Below are positions 8,040 through 16,450 of a stretch of 64,000 nt of DNA, piece by piece. The notes below the pieces were generated by a model. The model did no database searches. It saw only the letters and a list, made by a program, of their open reading frames with translations, and had not been told where the DNA came from. The DNA comes from Streptomyces sp. NBC_01591 (GTDB taxonomy: Bacteria > Actinomycetota > Actinomycetes > Streptomycetales > Streptomycetaceae), in contig NZ_CP109327.1 of assembly GCF_035918155.1 (NCBI RefSeq), positions 5,270,001 to 5,334,000 on the forward strand, given 5' to 3'. Numbering within the stretch: the stretch's first letter is position 1; the number at the start of each line of letters is the position of its first letter. A program made the position numbers and the translations under genes.

Positions 8040-8078
8040 CGACAAAACAGACCCCCCTTCATCGCCGGAAGGCCGCCC

Positions 8079-9674
8079 GTGCCAGCAGCACCCCCCGCCG
8101 CCCCCGACACCACCACCGACGTGGTCCTCGTTGTCGACTTCGGCGCGCAGTACGCCCAGCTCATCGCCCGACGCGTCCGTGAGGCCCGGGTCTACAGCGA
8201 GATCGTCCCGTCCACCATGCCGGTGGCCGAGATGCTGGCCAAGAACCCCCGGGCGATCATCCTGTCCGGCGGCCCCTCCTCGGTGTACGCGGAGAGCGCG
8301 CCCACCCTCGACCGTGCGCTGTTCGAGGCCGGGGTCCCGGTCTTCGGCATGTGCTACGGCTTCCAGCTGATGGCCACCACGCTCGGCGGCACCGTCGACG
8401 ACAACGGTGCCCGTGAGTACGGCCGTACCCCGCTCACCGTCTCCAAGACCGGCTCCACGCTCTTCGAGGGCACGCCCGCCGAGCAGTCGGTCTGGATGTC
8501 GCACGGCGACGCCTGCTCCGCCGCCCCCGAGGGCTTCACCGTCACCGCGTCCACCGACGTCGTGCCGGTCGCCGCCTTCGAGAACGACGAGAAGAAGCTC
8601 TACGGCGTCCAGTACCACCCCGAGGTCCTGCACTCCACGCACGGCCAGCAGGTCCTGGAGCACTTCCTCTACCGCGGCGCCGGCATCGAGCCGACCTGGA
8701 CCACGACCAATGTGGTCGAGGAGCAGATCGCGCTGATCCGCGAGCAGGTCGGCACCAAGCGCGCCATCTGCGGTCTGTCCGGCGGGGTGGACTCCGCGGT
8801 CGCCGCGGCCCTCGTGCAGAAGGCCATCGGCTCCCAGCTGACCTGCGTGTACGTGGACCACGGTCTGATGCGCAAGGGCGAGAGCGAGCAGGTCGAGAAG
8901 GACTTCGTGGCCTCCACCGGAGTCCAGCTGAAGGTCGTCGACGCCGAGGAGCGCTTCCTGAACGCGCTGGCCGGGGTCTCCGACCCCGAGCAGAAGCGGA
9001 AGATCATCGGCCGCGAGTTCATCCGCGTCTTCGAGCAGGCCCAGGCCGAGATCGTCGCCGAGGGCGCCGCCGGCGGCGAGGAAGTCGCCTTCCTCGTCCA
9101 GGGCACGCTCTACCCGGACGTCGTCGAGTCCGGCGGCGGCACCGGCACCGCCAACATCAAGTCGCACCACAACGTGGGCGGTCTCCCCGAGGACATCGAG
9201 TTCTCGCTCGTCGAGCCGCTGCGCCAGCTGTTCAAGGACGAGGTCCGGATGGTCGGCCAGGAGCTCGGCCTGCCGGAGGAGATCGTCCAGCGCCAGCCGT
9301 TCCCCGGCCCCGGCCTCGGCATCCGTATCATCGGCGAGGTCACCAAGGAGCGGCTCGACCTGCTCCGCGAGGCCGACGCCATCGCCCGCGAGGAGCTGAC
9401 CGCGGCCGGCCTGGACCGCGACATCTGGCAGTGCCCGGTGGTCCTGCTCGCCGATGTCCGCTCGGTCGGCGTCCAGGGCGACGGCCGCACCTACGGCCAC
9501 CCGATCGTCCTGCGTCCGGTCTCCTCCGAGGACGCCATGACGGCCGACTGGTCGCGCCTGCCGTACGAGACGCTCGCCCGGATCTCGACCCGCATCACCA
9601 ACGAGGTGGCCGACGTCAACCGCGTCGTGCTCGACGTGACGAGCAAGCCGCCGGGCACCATCGAGTGGGAGTGA
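8079..9674 (+). CDS. guaA: GMP synthase (glutamine-hydrolysing)
   Basis: This cytoplasmic enzyme aminates XMP to GMP using glutamine and ATP, the last step of de novo GMP synthesis. The 531-residue protein has the expected order: a class I glutamine amidotransferase domain with nucleophile C92 in FGMCYG and the H180/E182 pair in YHPEV, then the ATP pyrophosphatase loop SGGVDS (from S234), then the dimerisation domain ending PPGTIEWE. All catalytic residues are present. The start is GTG with GGAAGG upstream. It is transcribed away from the chorismate mutase attenuator, and a hairpin follows the stop. Confidence 0.98.
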   Translation: MPAAPPAAPDTTTDVVLVVDFGAQYAQLIARRVREARVYSEIVPSTMPVAEMLAKNPRAIILSGGPSSVYAESAPTLDRALFEAGVPVFGMCYGFQLMATTLGGTVDDNGAREYGRTPLTVSKTGSTLFEGTPAEQSVWMSHGDACSAAPEGFTVTASTDVVPVAAFENDEKKLYGVQYHPEVLHSTHGQQVLEHFLYRGAGIEPTWTTTNVVEEQIALIREQVGTKRAICGLSGGVDSAVAAALVQKAIGSQLTCVYVDHGLMRKGESEQVEKDFVASTGVQLKVVDAEERFLNALAGVSDPEQKRKIIGREFIRVFEQAQAEIVAEGAAGGEEVAFLVQGTLYPDVVESGGGTGTANIKSHHNVGGLPEDIEFSLVEPLRQLFKDEVRMVGQELGLPEEIVQRQPFPGPGLGIRIIGEVTKERLDLLREADAIAREELTAAGLDRDIWQCPVVLLADVRSVGVQGDGRTYGHPIVLRPVSSEDAMTADWSRLPYETLARISTRITNEVADVNRVVLDVTSKPPGTIEWE

Positions 9675-9693
9675 CCCTCCCGCAGGTCATTGC

Positions 9694-9729
9694 CGATGCC
9701 GTCGCTCATTCGTTTGGGCGGCGGCATCG
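9694..9729 (+). terminator. Possible terminator after guaA
   Basis: CGATGCCG (9694-9701) pairs with CGGCATCG (9722-9729), an 8-bp stem with a 20-base loop, 20 bases after the guaA stop. The large loop makes it a weaker candidate than others in this window. Confidence 0.4.
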
Positions 9730-9733
9730 TCGT

Positions 9734-9882
9734 ATGAGCTGGGTGCGGTGGCTGAGGAGACGAGACTCTGCCCCGTGGGAGCAATCATGAGCGCCGCGGC
9801 AGGCAAGGGGCGCGTCCCCCGGGGCGGTTCCGCGCAGGCCCCCGCCCCCGCACCCCTGGCCACTTGCGGCAACCGGCGGTAA
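9734..9882 (+). other. Two tiny overlapping ORFs between guaA and the aldolase gene
   Basis: ATG at 9734 opens an 18-codon ORF beginning MSWVRWLRRRD; its end overlaps by ATGA the start (9787) of a 31-codon ORF beginning MSAAAGKGRVP. The coupling is suggestive of a leader arrangement, but neither has a ribosome-binding site and the second is low-complexity, so they may be chance. The rest of the 248-base gap holds only the guaA hairpin and a GC-rich stretch. Confidence 0.2.
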
Positions 9883-9922
9883 CTTCCGATCCCGTACGCC
9901 CTGGGAGCCCCGAGGAGCCGCC

Positions 9923-10693
9923 ATGTCCGAGCCCACACCCATACCCGTGGACCAGCTCCACTTCGCGATGCCGCCCGTCCACGAGTCCGTGGCCGACGAG
10001 CGCGCGTACCGCAAGGAACGGCTGGCCGGGGCGCTCCGGCTGTTCGGGGAGTACGGGTACGAGGACGGCGTCTCCGGCCACATCACCGCACGGGACCCGG
10101 AGTTCGCCGACTGCTTCTGGGTCAACCCCTTCGGGGCCCCGTTCGACGGGCTCACGCCGGACGAGCTGATCCTGGTCAACGGCGAGGGGCAGGTCGTCGA
10201 GGGGCGCCACCACGTCAATCAGGCCGCGTTCGCCGTCCATGCGCAGGTGCACCGGACCCGCCCGGACGTCGTCGCCGTCGCGCACACCCACTCCGTGCAC
10301 GGGCGGGCCCTGTCCGCGCTCGGCGAGCTCATCGAGCCGATCACCCAGGAATCCTGTGCTTTTTACGAAGATCATGTCCTTTACGACGCGTACACCGGAG
10401 TCGTCGTGGACGAGGACGAGGGGCGCCGGATCGCCGCCGCGCTCGGCGGGCGCAAGGCGATCGTGCTGCGCAACCACGGGCTGCTGACCGTCGGCGACTC
10501 GGTGGACGCGGCCGCCTGGTGGTTCATCGCGCTGGAGCGCTCCTGCCAGGTGCAGCTGGCCGCGCGGGCGGCCGGGAAACCGGTGCTGATCGAGCACCGG
10601 GACGCGCTCGCCACCCGTGAACAGCTCGGCAGCGACCTGGTGGCGTGGATCAACTACCAGCCTCTGTGGCGCCGGATCAGTCGCACATTCTGA
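9923..10693 (+). CDS. Class II aldolase/adducin-family protein
   Basis: This 256-residue protein has the class II aldolase/adducin fold: YGYEDGVSGHITARDP near 45-60, the metal-binding pair in HTHSVHG near 115 and the third histidine in LRNHGLLTVGDSV near 190. These ligands normally bind a divalent metal for retro-aldol or epimerase chemistry on phosphorylated sugars such as fuculose-1-phosphate. The actual substrate is unknown because no sugar kinase or isomerase sits nearby. The start ATG is preceded by GAGGAG. One short segment at 10350-10390 (ESCAFYEDHVLYD) is written with AT-rich codons (TGT GCT TTT GAA GAT CAT CTT) unlike the rest of the gene. Confidence 0.85.
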   Translation: MSEPTPIPVDQLHFAMPPVHESVADERAYRKERLAGALRLFGEYGYEDGVSGHITARDPEFADCFWVNPFGAPFDGLTPDELILVNGEGQVVEGRHHVNQAAFAVHAQVHRTRPDVVAVAHTHSVHGRALSALGELIEPITQESCAFYEDHVLYDAYTGVVVDEDEGRRIAAALGGRKAIVLRNHGLLTVGDSVDAAAWWFIALERSCQVQLAARAAGKPVLIEHRDALATREQLGSDLVAWINYQPLWRRISRTF

Positions 10694-10806
10694 CGATACG
10701 CGCCGACGGGCCGCCCCGATGCGGTCCGCAGCCCCGTCGTGCGGCACAATTCGCTGCAATAGCAGCCGAGTTGGCTGTACCGGGGCTTGAAGGGGCGGCG
10801 TTCTCA

Positions 10807-12075
10807 GTGGTGTTGGACGAGGCGAGGGCGGGCAGCGCGCACGGGGGCGGCTGCACGTGCGGCGACTGCCCGCACGGGGCGCGCGAGGGCCACCGGCGTG
10901 CGGTGGCCGCCTTCCTGGCCAAACGGGACGAACTCGCCGCGGGCCAGGGGCTGCCGCCCGGGGTCGCCCGGTCCGCCTCGGCGACCCGCCAGTGGGTCTC
11001 GGACGAGCTGACCGAGTCCGCCAGGACCGTCGCCGAACGGGGCCGGGAGGCGGGCGATGCCTGGCTGTACCGGGTGTGGCGGCGCACCCTGATCGTGGTG
11101 TGGGGAAGCGTCGCGCTCCTGATCATCGGCGAGGCCGTCACCGCCATCGGCGCGGGCTGGACCAACGCCCGTACGGCGGGGCTGGTCGCCGGGCTCGTCA
11201 CCGCGGGCCTGCTGACCGGCGCCGCCCATGTCCACCGCGCCCGCGGCGGCCTCCTCGCCCCGTTGATCGGCGAGGACAACCGGCTCTCCACCTCCCGGGC
11301 GGTCGCCGTCTCCTGGGTGCTGCTCGCGGTCTTCTCCGTGCTCGTGCTGGCGCTCCAGCTGGCGGGCGCCTCCGGCCACGCCGAGCGCGACGAGCTGATC
11401 GAGGGGCTGGACCTGGCCCGGGGTGCCGGCGTGGTGACCGTGCTCGCGCTGGTCTGCGCCGTCGCTGTCGTCGTACGCCGGGTGGTGACCGTACGGGCCC
11501 TGTCCGGGCGGCTGCAGAAGCTGCGGGCCGAGCGGCCGCGCGCCGCCGATCTGCTCACCGACGACTCCGGGCGGGGCAGCTTCACGGACGTGCAGTACGT
11601 GCTGGTGAGCACCGTCGCCGTGCTGTTCGCCGCGGTCCGCCTCGCCCGCCGGCCCGAGCAGCTGCCGGACCTGCCCTGGGGCCTGGCGCTGCTGGTCACC
11701 GTCTCGGCGCTCGCCTACTTCGCCGGGAAGTACGCCGAGGGCGGAAGGCCGGTGATCCTCTCGGTGGTCCGGGCCCGCGAGGCCGGGGACCTGGACGCGC
11801 CGGTCCGCACCGGCGACGACATCGAGATCCGCGGCGCGGGCTTCGTGCCGCCCGGCGCCGGGACACCGGACCGGCTGGCCCGCATGGTCGTCCGGATCGG
11901 CCGGGTCCATGTGCATGTGCCGCTGATCCCGGTCACCGGCGGCTTCGCCAACCCGACGGACGGCGTCCTGACCGTGCCGGTACCGGTGGAGGTCGAACCG
12001 GGGGTGGTGGAGGTGCAGGTGGTGACCGCCGCCGGGGTGGAGACGAACCGGGTCGAGATCGACGTGACCGACTGA
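10807..12075 (+). CDS. Polytopic membrane protein with N-terminal CxCxxC motif and C-terminal beta domain
   Basis: I do not recognise a named family. The chosen GTG at 10807 follows GAAGGGG; the longer ORF would start inside the aldolase gene. In 422 residues there is a short cytoplasmic head with HGGGCTCGDCPHG (possible metal or redox site), then three pairs of hydrophobic helices between roughly 95 and 325, and a soluble C-terminal domain of about 100 residues. That domain has alternating Val-rich strands (VVRIGRVHVHVPLIPV, VEVEPGVVEVQVVTAAG), resembling an immunoglobulin-like TIG/IPT fold. It follows the aldolase gene by about 110 bases. A role in envelope sensing is conceivable but unsupported. 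Confidence 0.7.
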   Translation: MVLDEARAGSAHGGGCTCGDCPHGAREGHRRAVAAFLAKRDELAAGQGLPPGVARSASATRQWVSDELTESARTVAERGREAGDAWLYRVWRRTLIVVWGSVALLIIGEAVTAIGAGWTNARTAGLVAGLVTAGLLTGAAHVHRARGGLLAPLIGEDNRLSTSRAVAVSWVLLAVFSVLVLALQLAGASGHAERDELIEGLDLARGAGVVTVLALVCAVAVVVRRVVTVRALSGRLQKLRAERPRAADLLTDDSGRGSFTDVQYVLVSTVAVLFAAVRLARRPEQLPDLPWGLALLVTVSALAYFAGKYAEGGRPVILSVVRAREAGDLDAPVRTGDDIEIRGAGFVPPGAGTPDRLARMVVRIGRVHVHVPLIPVTGGFANPTDGVLTVPVPVEVEPGVVEVQVVTAAGVETNRVEIDVTD

Positions 12076-12197
12076 CCGCCGCGGCCCGCGACGCCCGGGC
12101 GGGCGACGGACACCGGCCGGATCACCCACCGGGTGAGCAGCGCGTTCCCCGCCTACGTATGGTCTGGTGACGGGTCTACGGAAGGTGGGGCAGCCAC

Positions 12198-12707
12198 ATG
12201 CAGGGATACGGAACGAACGTACGCGGTCTGGGCGAGTCGAGAGGGCTCAAGGACTTGGCGCGGGAGCACGCCCTGCTGCCCCTGCGGATCTTCCTCGGCG
12301 TCACCTTCGTCTACGCCGGGCTCGACAAGCTGACGGACAGCGCGTTCTTCCGGGCGAGCGGCCCCGGATCCATCGGCGAGACCCTGCACGCGGTGCGCGA
12401 CTCGTCCGCGATCCCGGCCCTCGTCGACCTCGCGCTGAAGAGCCCCGGCGCCTTCGGGTACGCCATCGCCATCGGTGAACTCGCCGTCGGTCTCGGCACC
12501 CTCATCGGGCTGTGGGCACGGCTCGCCGCGCTCGGCGGGGCGCTGATCTCGCTGAGCCTGTGGCTGACCGTGAGCTGGCAGGTCACGCCGTACTACTTCG
12601 GCAATGACCTGGTCTACCTCATGGCCTGGCTGCCGCTGCTGCTCGGCGGGGCCGCGGCGTTCTCCGCGGACGCCTTTCTCGCGTCCCGGCGGCGACGGAT
12701 CCGGTAG
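12198..12707 (+). CDS. DoxX-family membrane protein
   Basis: This 169-residue protein has four hydrophobic helices in the DoxX pattern: LLPLRIFLGVTFVYAGLDKL opens the first helix with the conserved R and the GLDKL turn, IAIGELAVGLGTLIGLWARL forms the third, and VYLMAWLPLLLGG the fourth. DoxX proteins act at the membrane in quinone-linked or thiol stress reactions in several bacteria; the partner here is unknown. The ATG is preceded by GAAGGTGGGG. Its 3' end overlaps by 94 bases the 3' end of the convergent small membrane protein gene. Confidence 0.85.
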   Translation: MQGYGTNVRGLGESRGLKDLAREHALLPLRIFLGVTFVYAGLDKLTDSAFFRASGPGSIGETLHAVRDSSAIPALVDLALKSPGAFGYAIAIGELAVGLGTLIGLWARLAALGGALISLSLWLTVSWQVTPYYFGNDLVYLMAWLPLLLGGAAAFSADAFLASRRRRIR

Positions 12708-12877
12708 TTCACCCAGGTCGCGGTGGCGGCCAGCCAGAGGCCGCCGAAGAACAGCGGGAAGAAGAAGACCCACGGGGCGTCCCAGGCACCCGCGGCGTCC
12801 GCCGCGTATCCCGCCGCCAGCGCGAGCATGACCACACCCGTCACCGCCCGTCCCGGACGGATCTCATGACGCAGCAC
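12614..12877 (-). CDS. Small two-helix membrane protein
   Basis: This 87-residue protein starts at GTG 12877, with GGAGG six bases upstream, overlapping the end of the PspC gene by 14 bases, so the two are translationally coupled. Two transmembrane helices (AVTGVVMLALAAGYAADAAG and APWVFFFPLFFGGLWLAATA) are followed by a basic RIRRRRD tail. No family is recognised. The coupling suggests a role beside the PspC protein. The C-terminal third is antisense to the end of doxX, which constrains both sequences, and its low complexity could mean the true protein needs only the helices. Confidence 0.65.
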   Translation of the reverse strand: MLRHEIRPGRAVTGVVMLALAAGYAADAAGAWDAPWVFFFPLFFGGLWLAATATWVNYRIRRRRDARKASAENAAAPPSSSGSQAMR

Positions 12878-14201
12878 GGGTGACCTCCACCTGTCCGATG
12901 CCGACTTCGAGAGTGAGCTCGACCGTTCCGGCCGGTTTGCTGCCCGGAGGCGGCGGAAGCGTCCGGTGCTCGTTCTGGGACGGGTTGACGTCCACATCGG
13001 CCGGCTGCCGGGACGACGCGTCGCCAGGCCGGCTGACCGGCAGCGTGATGTCGCCGAGGCCCGCCCTCGCGTCCACCTTCACCGTCACTTCCTTCGGTAC
13101 GACGACGACCGCGCGGCCCACCCCGACGTTCACCACCGTCGCGACGGTGTCGCCCCGTGGGACCGTGATCCCGGTGAGGTCCAGCCGCGCCACTCCGGTG
13201 CCCAGCTGGTAACGCGGCTGGACTGCCGCAACCGAGCCCGGCCGCCACCCCTCGCGCACCCACTGGGTGGTGATGTCCTTGGGCAGCGCGGACGCGCCCG
13301 CCAGCAGGGCGGACGTGATCACCGCCAGCATGACCGTGCCGAACCCCGTCCGGCCCAGGAACGCGCTGACCAGCATGCCGAGCCCGAACACCCCGAGCGC
13401 ACCGGCCAGGCCGAACTGCAGGCTCGTACCGAGCGGCTGCGACTCCCAGCTCAGCCCCGTGCCCAGACCGCCCGCGATCAGCGCGAACAGGAACACCAGT
13501 CCGCCTATCGAGGCCGGGCCCCTGGTACCGGGCTCCCGCCGGGGCGCGCGGAACGGATCCTTCGGCGCGGCACCCGAGGGGCGTGCCGCACGGGCCGGGA
13601 CCACCGCATCGGCCGGCCCCCACAGATAGCCCGCGCCCACCGGCCCCGACGTGCCGTCCTTGACGATCGGGTCCCGCCACCACGACGGGCTGCCCGGCGA
13701 CGGCGGCGCCTTCACCTCGGGCGGCGCGTCCGCCACCGCCTGCGCGGTCGCCGGATGCAGCGGGTCCTCGGGCGCCGCGGTCCTGCGATGCTGCGTCCAT
13801 ACGGCGAAGCCGACGACCGCGAGCGACAGCATCGCGGAGAACGCCAGAGTGCCGCCGTTGCCCAGCATGGAGAGGAAGAGCCCACAGCCGATCAGCGCGA
13901 GCAGCACCGCGATCAGCGAGGCCCCTTCGACCCGGCCGGACAGCAGCCTGCGCGCCTCGTTCTCCTCCTCGCCGTCCACGGGGACCAGCAGCCACGCGAA
14001 GCCGTAGAAGATCAGCCCGATACCGCCGGTCACGGACAGCACACCGAGCACGATCCGGAAGATTACCGGATCGACGTCGCAGTACCGGCCGAGCCCGCCG
14101 CACACTCCGGCCACGACCTTGTGCTGCGGACTGCGCCGCAGCAGAGGTGCCGGTTCGAGGGGCGGAGCGACACCGGGGGCGGCGTCCTGGGGAACGGTCA
14201 T
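12864..14201 (-). CDS. PspC-domain envelope-stress protein
   Basis: The ATG at 14201 has GGAG just ahead. The 445-residue product begins with a PspC domain (LLRRSPQHKVVAGVCGGLGRY... at about 20-75, including the helix IVLGVLSVTGGIGLIFYGFAWLLV). Further paired transmembrane helices follow to about residue 310, then a C-terminal beta-rich domain (YQLGTGVARLDLTGITVP..., ending VEVTRAAS) like that of LiaF/DUF2154 proteins, which monitor envelope stress. It is divergent from a PspC-containing histidine kinase, so the two probably form one sensory module, with this protein as an inhibitor or partner of the kinase. That is an inference from LiaF-type systems. Confidence 0.85.
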   Translation of the reverse strand: MTVPQDAAPGVAPPLEPAPLLRRSPQHKVVAGVCGGLGRYCDVDPVIFRIVLGVLSVTGGIGLIFYGFAWLLVPVDGEEENEARRLLSGRVEGASLIAVLLALIGCGLFLSMLGNGGTLAFSAMLSLAVVGFAVWTQHRRTAAPEDPLHPATAQAVADAPPEVKAPPSPGSPSWWRDPIVKDGTSGPVGAGYLWGPADAVVPARAARPSGAAPKDPFRAPRREPGTRGPASIGGLVFLFALIAGGLGTGLSWESQPLGTSLQFGLAGALGVFGLGMLVSAFLGRTGFGTVMLAVITSALLAGASALPKDITTQWVREGWRPGSVAAVQPRYQLGTGVARLDLTGITVPRGDTVATVVNVGVGRAVVVVPKEVTVKVDARAGLGDITLPVSRPGDASSRQPADVDVNPSQNEHRTLPPPPGSKPAGTVELTLEVGIGQVEVTRAAS

Positions 14202-14333
14202 GGCTCCATGGTGACGGGCCGCGAGCCGGTCCGGGACCCGCGCCGACCCTGGCCGATCCCTGATATTGGCCGGACGGCCCCCTGAGGGCGGGCCCTGATC
14301 CGCCGGGCAGGCCCTCGTCCCGGTGCCGGGCAC

Positions 14334-14361
14334 TCAGGGTCGATTAGGGGGCCGACCCTGA
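14334..14361. promoter_or_regulatory. Inverted repeat in the divergent PspC promoter region (response-regulator site candidate)
   Basis: TCAGGGTCG (14334-14342) and CGACCCTGA (14353-14361) are a perfect 9-bp inverted repeat with a 10-base centre. The related heptamer CCCTGAT also occurs at 14258-14264, 14293-14299 and 14356-14362 in the same divergent region. The arrangement suggests autoregulation by the adjacent LuxR-type regulator. Confidence 0.4.
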
Positions 14362-14396
14362 TGCCGCCACCCTTACGGACATGTGACGATCGGGGC

Positions 14397-15695
14397 ATGC
14401 CAGCCGCCACGACCCGAGCCACCAGCTCCCGCAACGCAGACCCGGAGGAGCCACCGCTGCGCAGGCTGTACCGCAGCGCCGACGGACGGCTGCTGGGCGG
14501 CGTCGCACGCGGTCTCGCCGGACATCTCGGGCTGCCCGTCGTCTGGGTGCGGTTCGTCTTCCTCGGCCTGTTCTTCGCGGACGGCCTCGGCGCGCTGCTC
14601 TACGCCGTGTTCTGGATCGTCGTCCCGCTCGGCGTCGGTGGCGTCGAGGCGCCACGCTCGGTCTTCGAGACCGCCCCGGACGGCAGACGCCGGCTCCGCA
14701 AGCCCGACAAGGGCCAGGTCTTCGCCCTGATCGCGCTGGTCTTCGGCGCCATGATCTTCGTCGGCAACGTCGACATGGGCAGCGGGGCCAACCGCTACAT
14801 CTGGCCCACGCTGCTGATCGGCGCCGGTTCCGTACTGGTGTGGCGGCAGGCCGACAACGCCCGGCGCGCCCGCTGGATGGAGGTCGGCAGCCGCCGCCGG
14901 GTCCTGCATCTGGCCCGCGGGCTCGCCGGGGTCGCCCTGGTCGGCCTGGGCCTGGCCGTCTTCATGGTGGTACGCGGCTCGGCCGCCCAGCTCGGCAACG
15001 TCATGACCGCGGCCATCGCCGTCCTCACCGGCATCGCGCTGCTGGCCGGCCCCTACCTCGTACGCATGACCCAGGACCTCTCCGAGGAACGCCTCATGCG
15101 TATCCGGGCCCAGGAACGCGCCGAGGTGGCCGCCCATGTCCATGACTCGGTGCTGCACACCCTCACCCTGATCCAGCGCAACGCGGAGGACGCCGGCGAG
15201 GTCCGCAGGCTCGCCCGCGCCCAGGAACGCGAACTGCGCAACTGGCTGTACAACCCCGAGGGCACCGGCAAGGACGAGGACGACGAACCCGAGACCCTCG
15301 CCGAAGCGGTCAAGCGCGCCGCCGCCGAGGTCGAGGACAAGCACGGCGTCCCGCTGGAGGTCGTCGTCGTCGGCGACTGCCCGCTGGACGAGAAGCTGAC
15401 CGCCCAGATGCAGGCCGCACGCGAAGCCATGGTCAACGCCGCCAAGTACGGTGGCGAGGGCGGCGCCGTGCAGGTCTACGCGGAGGTCGAGGGCCGCACG
15501 GTCTTCGTCTCGGTGCGCGACCGGGGACCGGGATTCGACCTGGACTCCGTACCGGGGGACAGAATGGGCGTACGAGAATCAATCATCGGCCGGATGCAGC
15601 GCAACGGTGGTACGGCGCGGCTGCGTTCGGTGCCCGGCGGGGGCACGGAAGTCGAGCTGGAGATGGAGAGGGCGAGCGATGACGGAGACCACTGA
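14397..15695 (+). CDS. Sensor histidine kinase with N-terminal PspC domain
   Basis: This 432-residue kinase begins with a PspC domain (LRRLYRSADGRLLGGVARGLAGH..., about 20-80), continues through several membrane helices to about residue 225, and ends with a cytoplasmic HisKA_3/HATPase core. The phospho-acceptor is H249 in AHVHDSVLHTLTLIQ, the N box is EAMVNAAKYGG and the G box VRDRGPGFDLD. The response regulator starts 17 bases before the stop, so expression is coupled. The ATG at 14397 was chosen; an in-frame ATG at 14361 is possible but has no better ribosome-binding site. Role: sensing membrane or wall stress with the divergent PspC protein. Confidence 0.9.
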   Translation: MPAATTRATSSRNADPEEPPLRRLYRSADGRLLGGVARGLAGHLGLPVVWVRFVFLGLFFADGLGALLYAVFWIVVPLGVGGVEAPRSVFETAPDGRRRLRKPDKGQVFALIALVFGAMIFVGNVDMGSGANRYIWPTLLIGAGSVLVWRQADNARRARWMEVGSRRRVLHLARGLAGVALVGLGLAVFMVVRGSAAQLGNVMTAAIAVLTGIALLAGPYLVRMTQDLSEERLMRIRAQERAEVAAHVHDSVLHTLTLIQRNAEDAGEVRRLARAQERELRNWLYNPEGTGKDEDDEPETLAEAVKRAAAEVEDKHGVPLEVVVVGDCPLDEKLTAQMQAAREAMVNAAKYGGEGGAVQVYAEVEGRTVFVSVRDRGPGFDLDSVPGDRMGVRESIIGRMQRNGGTARLRSVPGGGTEVELEMERASDDGDH

Positions 15696-16374
15696 GGCGA
15701 CCGGGGGCCCGGAGCGCCGGGTACGGGTCGTGCTCGTCGACGACCACCGGATGTTCCGCACCGGCGTCCAGGCCGAGATCGGCCGCACCGAGGAGACCGG
15801 CGTCGAGGTGGTCGGCGAGGCCGCCGACGTCGACCAGGCGGTCACCGTCATCACGGCGACCCGCCCCGAGGTCGTCCTCCTCGACGTGCACCTGCCGGGC
15901 GGCGGCGGCGTCGAGGTGCTGCGCCGCTGCGCCCCGCTGATGGGGGCCGTCGAGAACCCGGTGCGGTTCCTGGCGCTGTCCGTGTCGGACGCCGCCGAGG
16001 ACGTCATCGGCGTCATCCGCGGCGGTGCCCGCGGCTATGTCACCAAGACCATCACCGGCACCGACCTGGTCGACTCGGTCTTCCGGGTCCAGGACGGCGA
16101 CGCGGTGTTCTCGCCCCGGCTGGCCGGCTTCGTCCTCGACGCCTTCGCCTCCACGGACGCGCCGCCGGTCGACGAGGACCTGGACCGGCTGACCCAGCGC
16201 GAGCGCGAGGTGCTGCGGCTGATCGCCCGCGGCTACGCCTACAAGGAGATCGCCAAGCAGCTGTTCATCTCGGTGAAGACGGTCGAGTCGCACGTCTCGG
16301 CGGTGCTGCGCAAGCTCCAGCTGTCCAACCGCCACGAGCTGACCCGGTGGGCGACGGCGCGACGGCTGGTCTGA
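15679..16374 (+). CDS. LuxR/NarL-family response regulator
   Basis: This 231-residue regulator overlaps the kinase gene by 17 bases. The receiver domain has the acidic pair in VLVDDHRMFR, the phosphorylation site D69 in VVLLDVHLPG and the lysine in GYVTKTITG. The C-terminal domain is a GerE/LuxR helix-turn-helix: LTQREREVLRLIARGYAYKE and LFISVKTVESHVSAVLRKLQ. It should dimerise on phosphorylation and bind inverted repeats; the 9-bp repeat at 14334-14361 upstream of its own operon is the best candidate in view. A terminator follows the stop. Confidence 0.93.
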   Translation: MTETTEATGGPERRVRVVLVDDHRMFRTGVQAEIGRTEETGVEVVGEAADVDQAVTVITATRPEVVLLDVHLPGGGGVEVLRRCAPLMGAVENPVRFLALSVSDAAEDVIGVIRGGARGYVTKTITGTDLVDSVFRVQDGDAVFSPRLAGFVLDAFASTDAPPVDEDLDRLTQREREVLRLIARGYAYKEIAKQLFISVKTVESHVSAVLRKLQLSNRHELTRWATARRLV

Positions 16375-16423
16375 GTCCGACGGCCGGCCCGAACCCGCCG
16401 ACGGGCCGAACCCGCCGATGGTC

Positions 16424-16450
16424 CGAGCCCGTCGGCGGGCGACGGGCTCG
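16424..16450. terminator. Bidirectional terminator
   Basis: CGAGCCCGTCG (16424-16434) and CGACGGGCTCG (16440-16450) form a perfect 11-bp stem with a 5-base loop between the converging response regulator and acetyltransferase genes. The preceding 45 bases contain two partial copies of the same arm (GAACCCGCCGACGGGC, GAACCCGCCGATGG). Confidence 0.8.

Noticed and set aside
7347..9500. 717-codon frame on the minus strand across guaA, the leader and chorismate mutase
   Set aside because: It is antisense to guaA, runs through the attenuator hairpin and a promoter, and is in a different frame from the chorismate mutase core.
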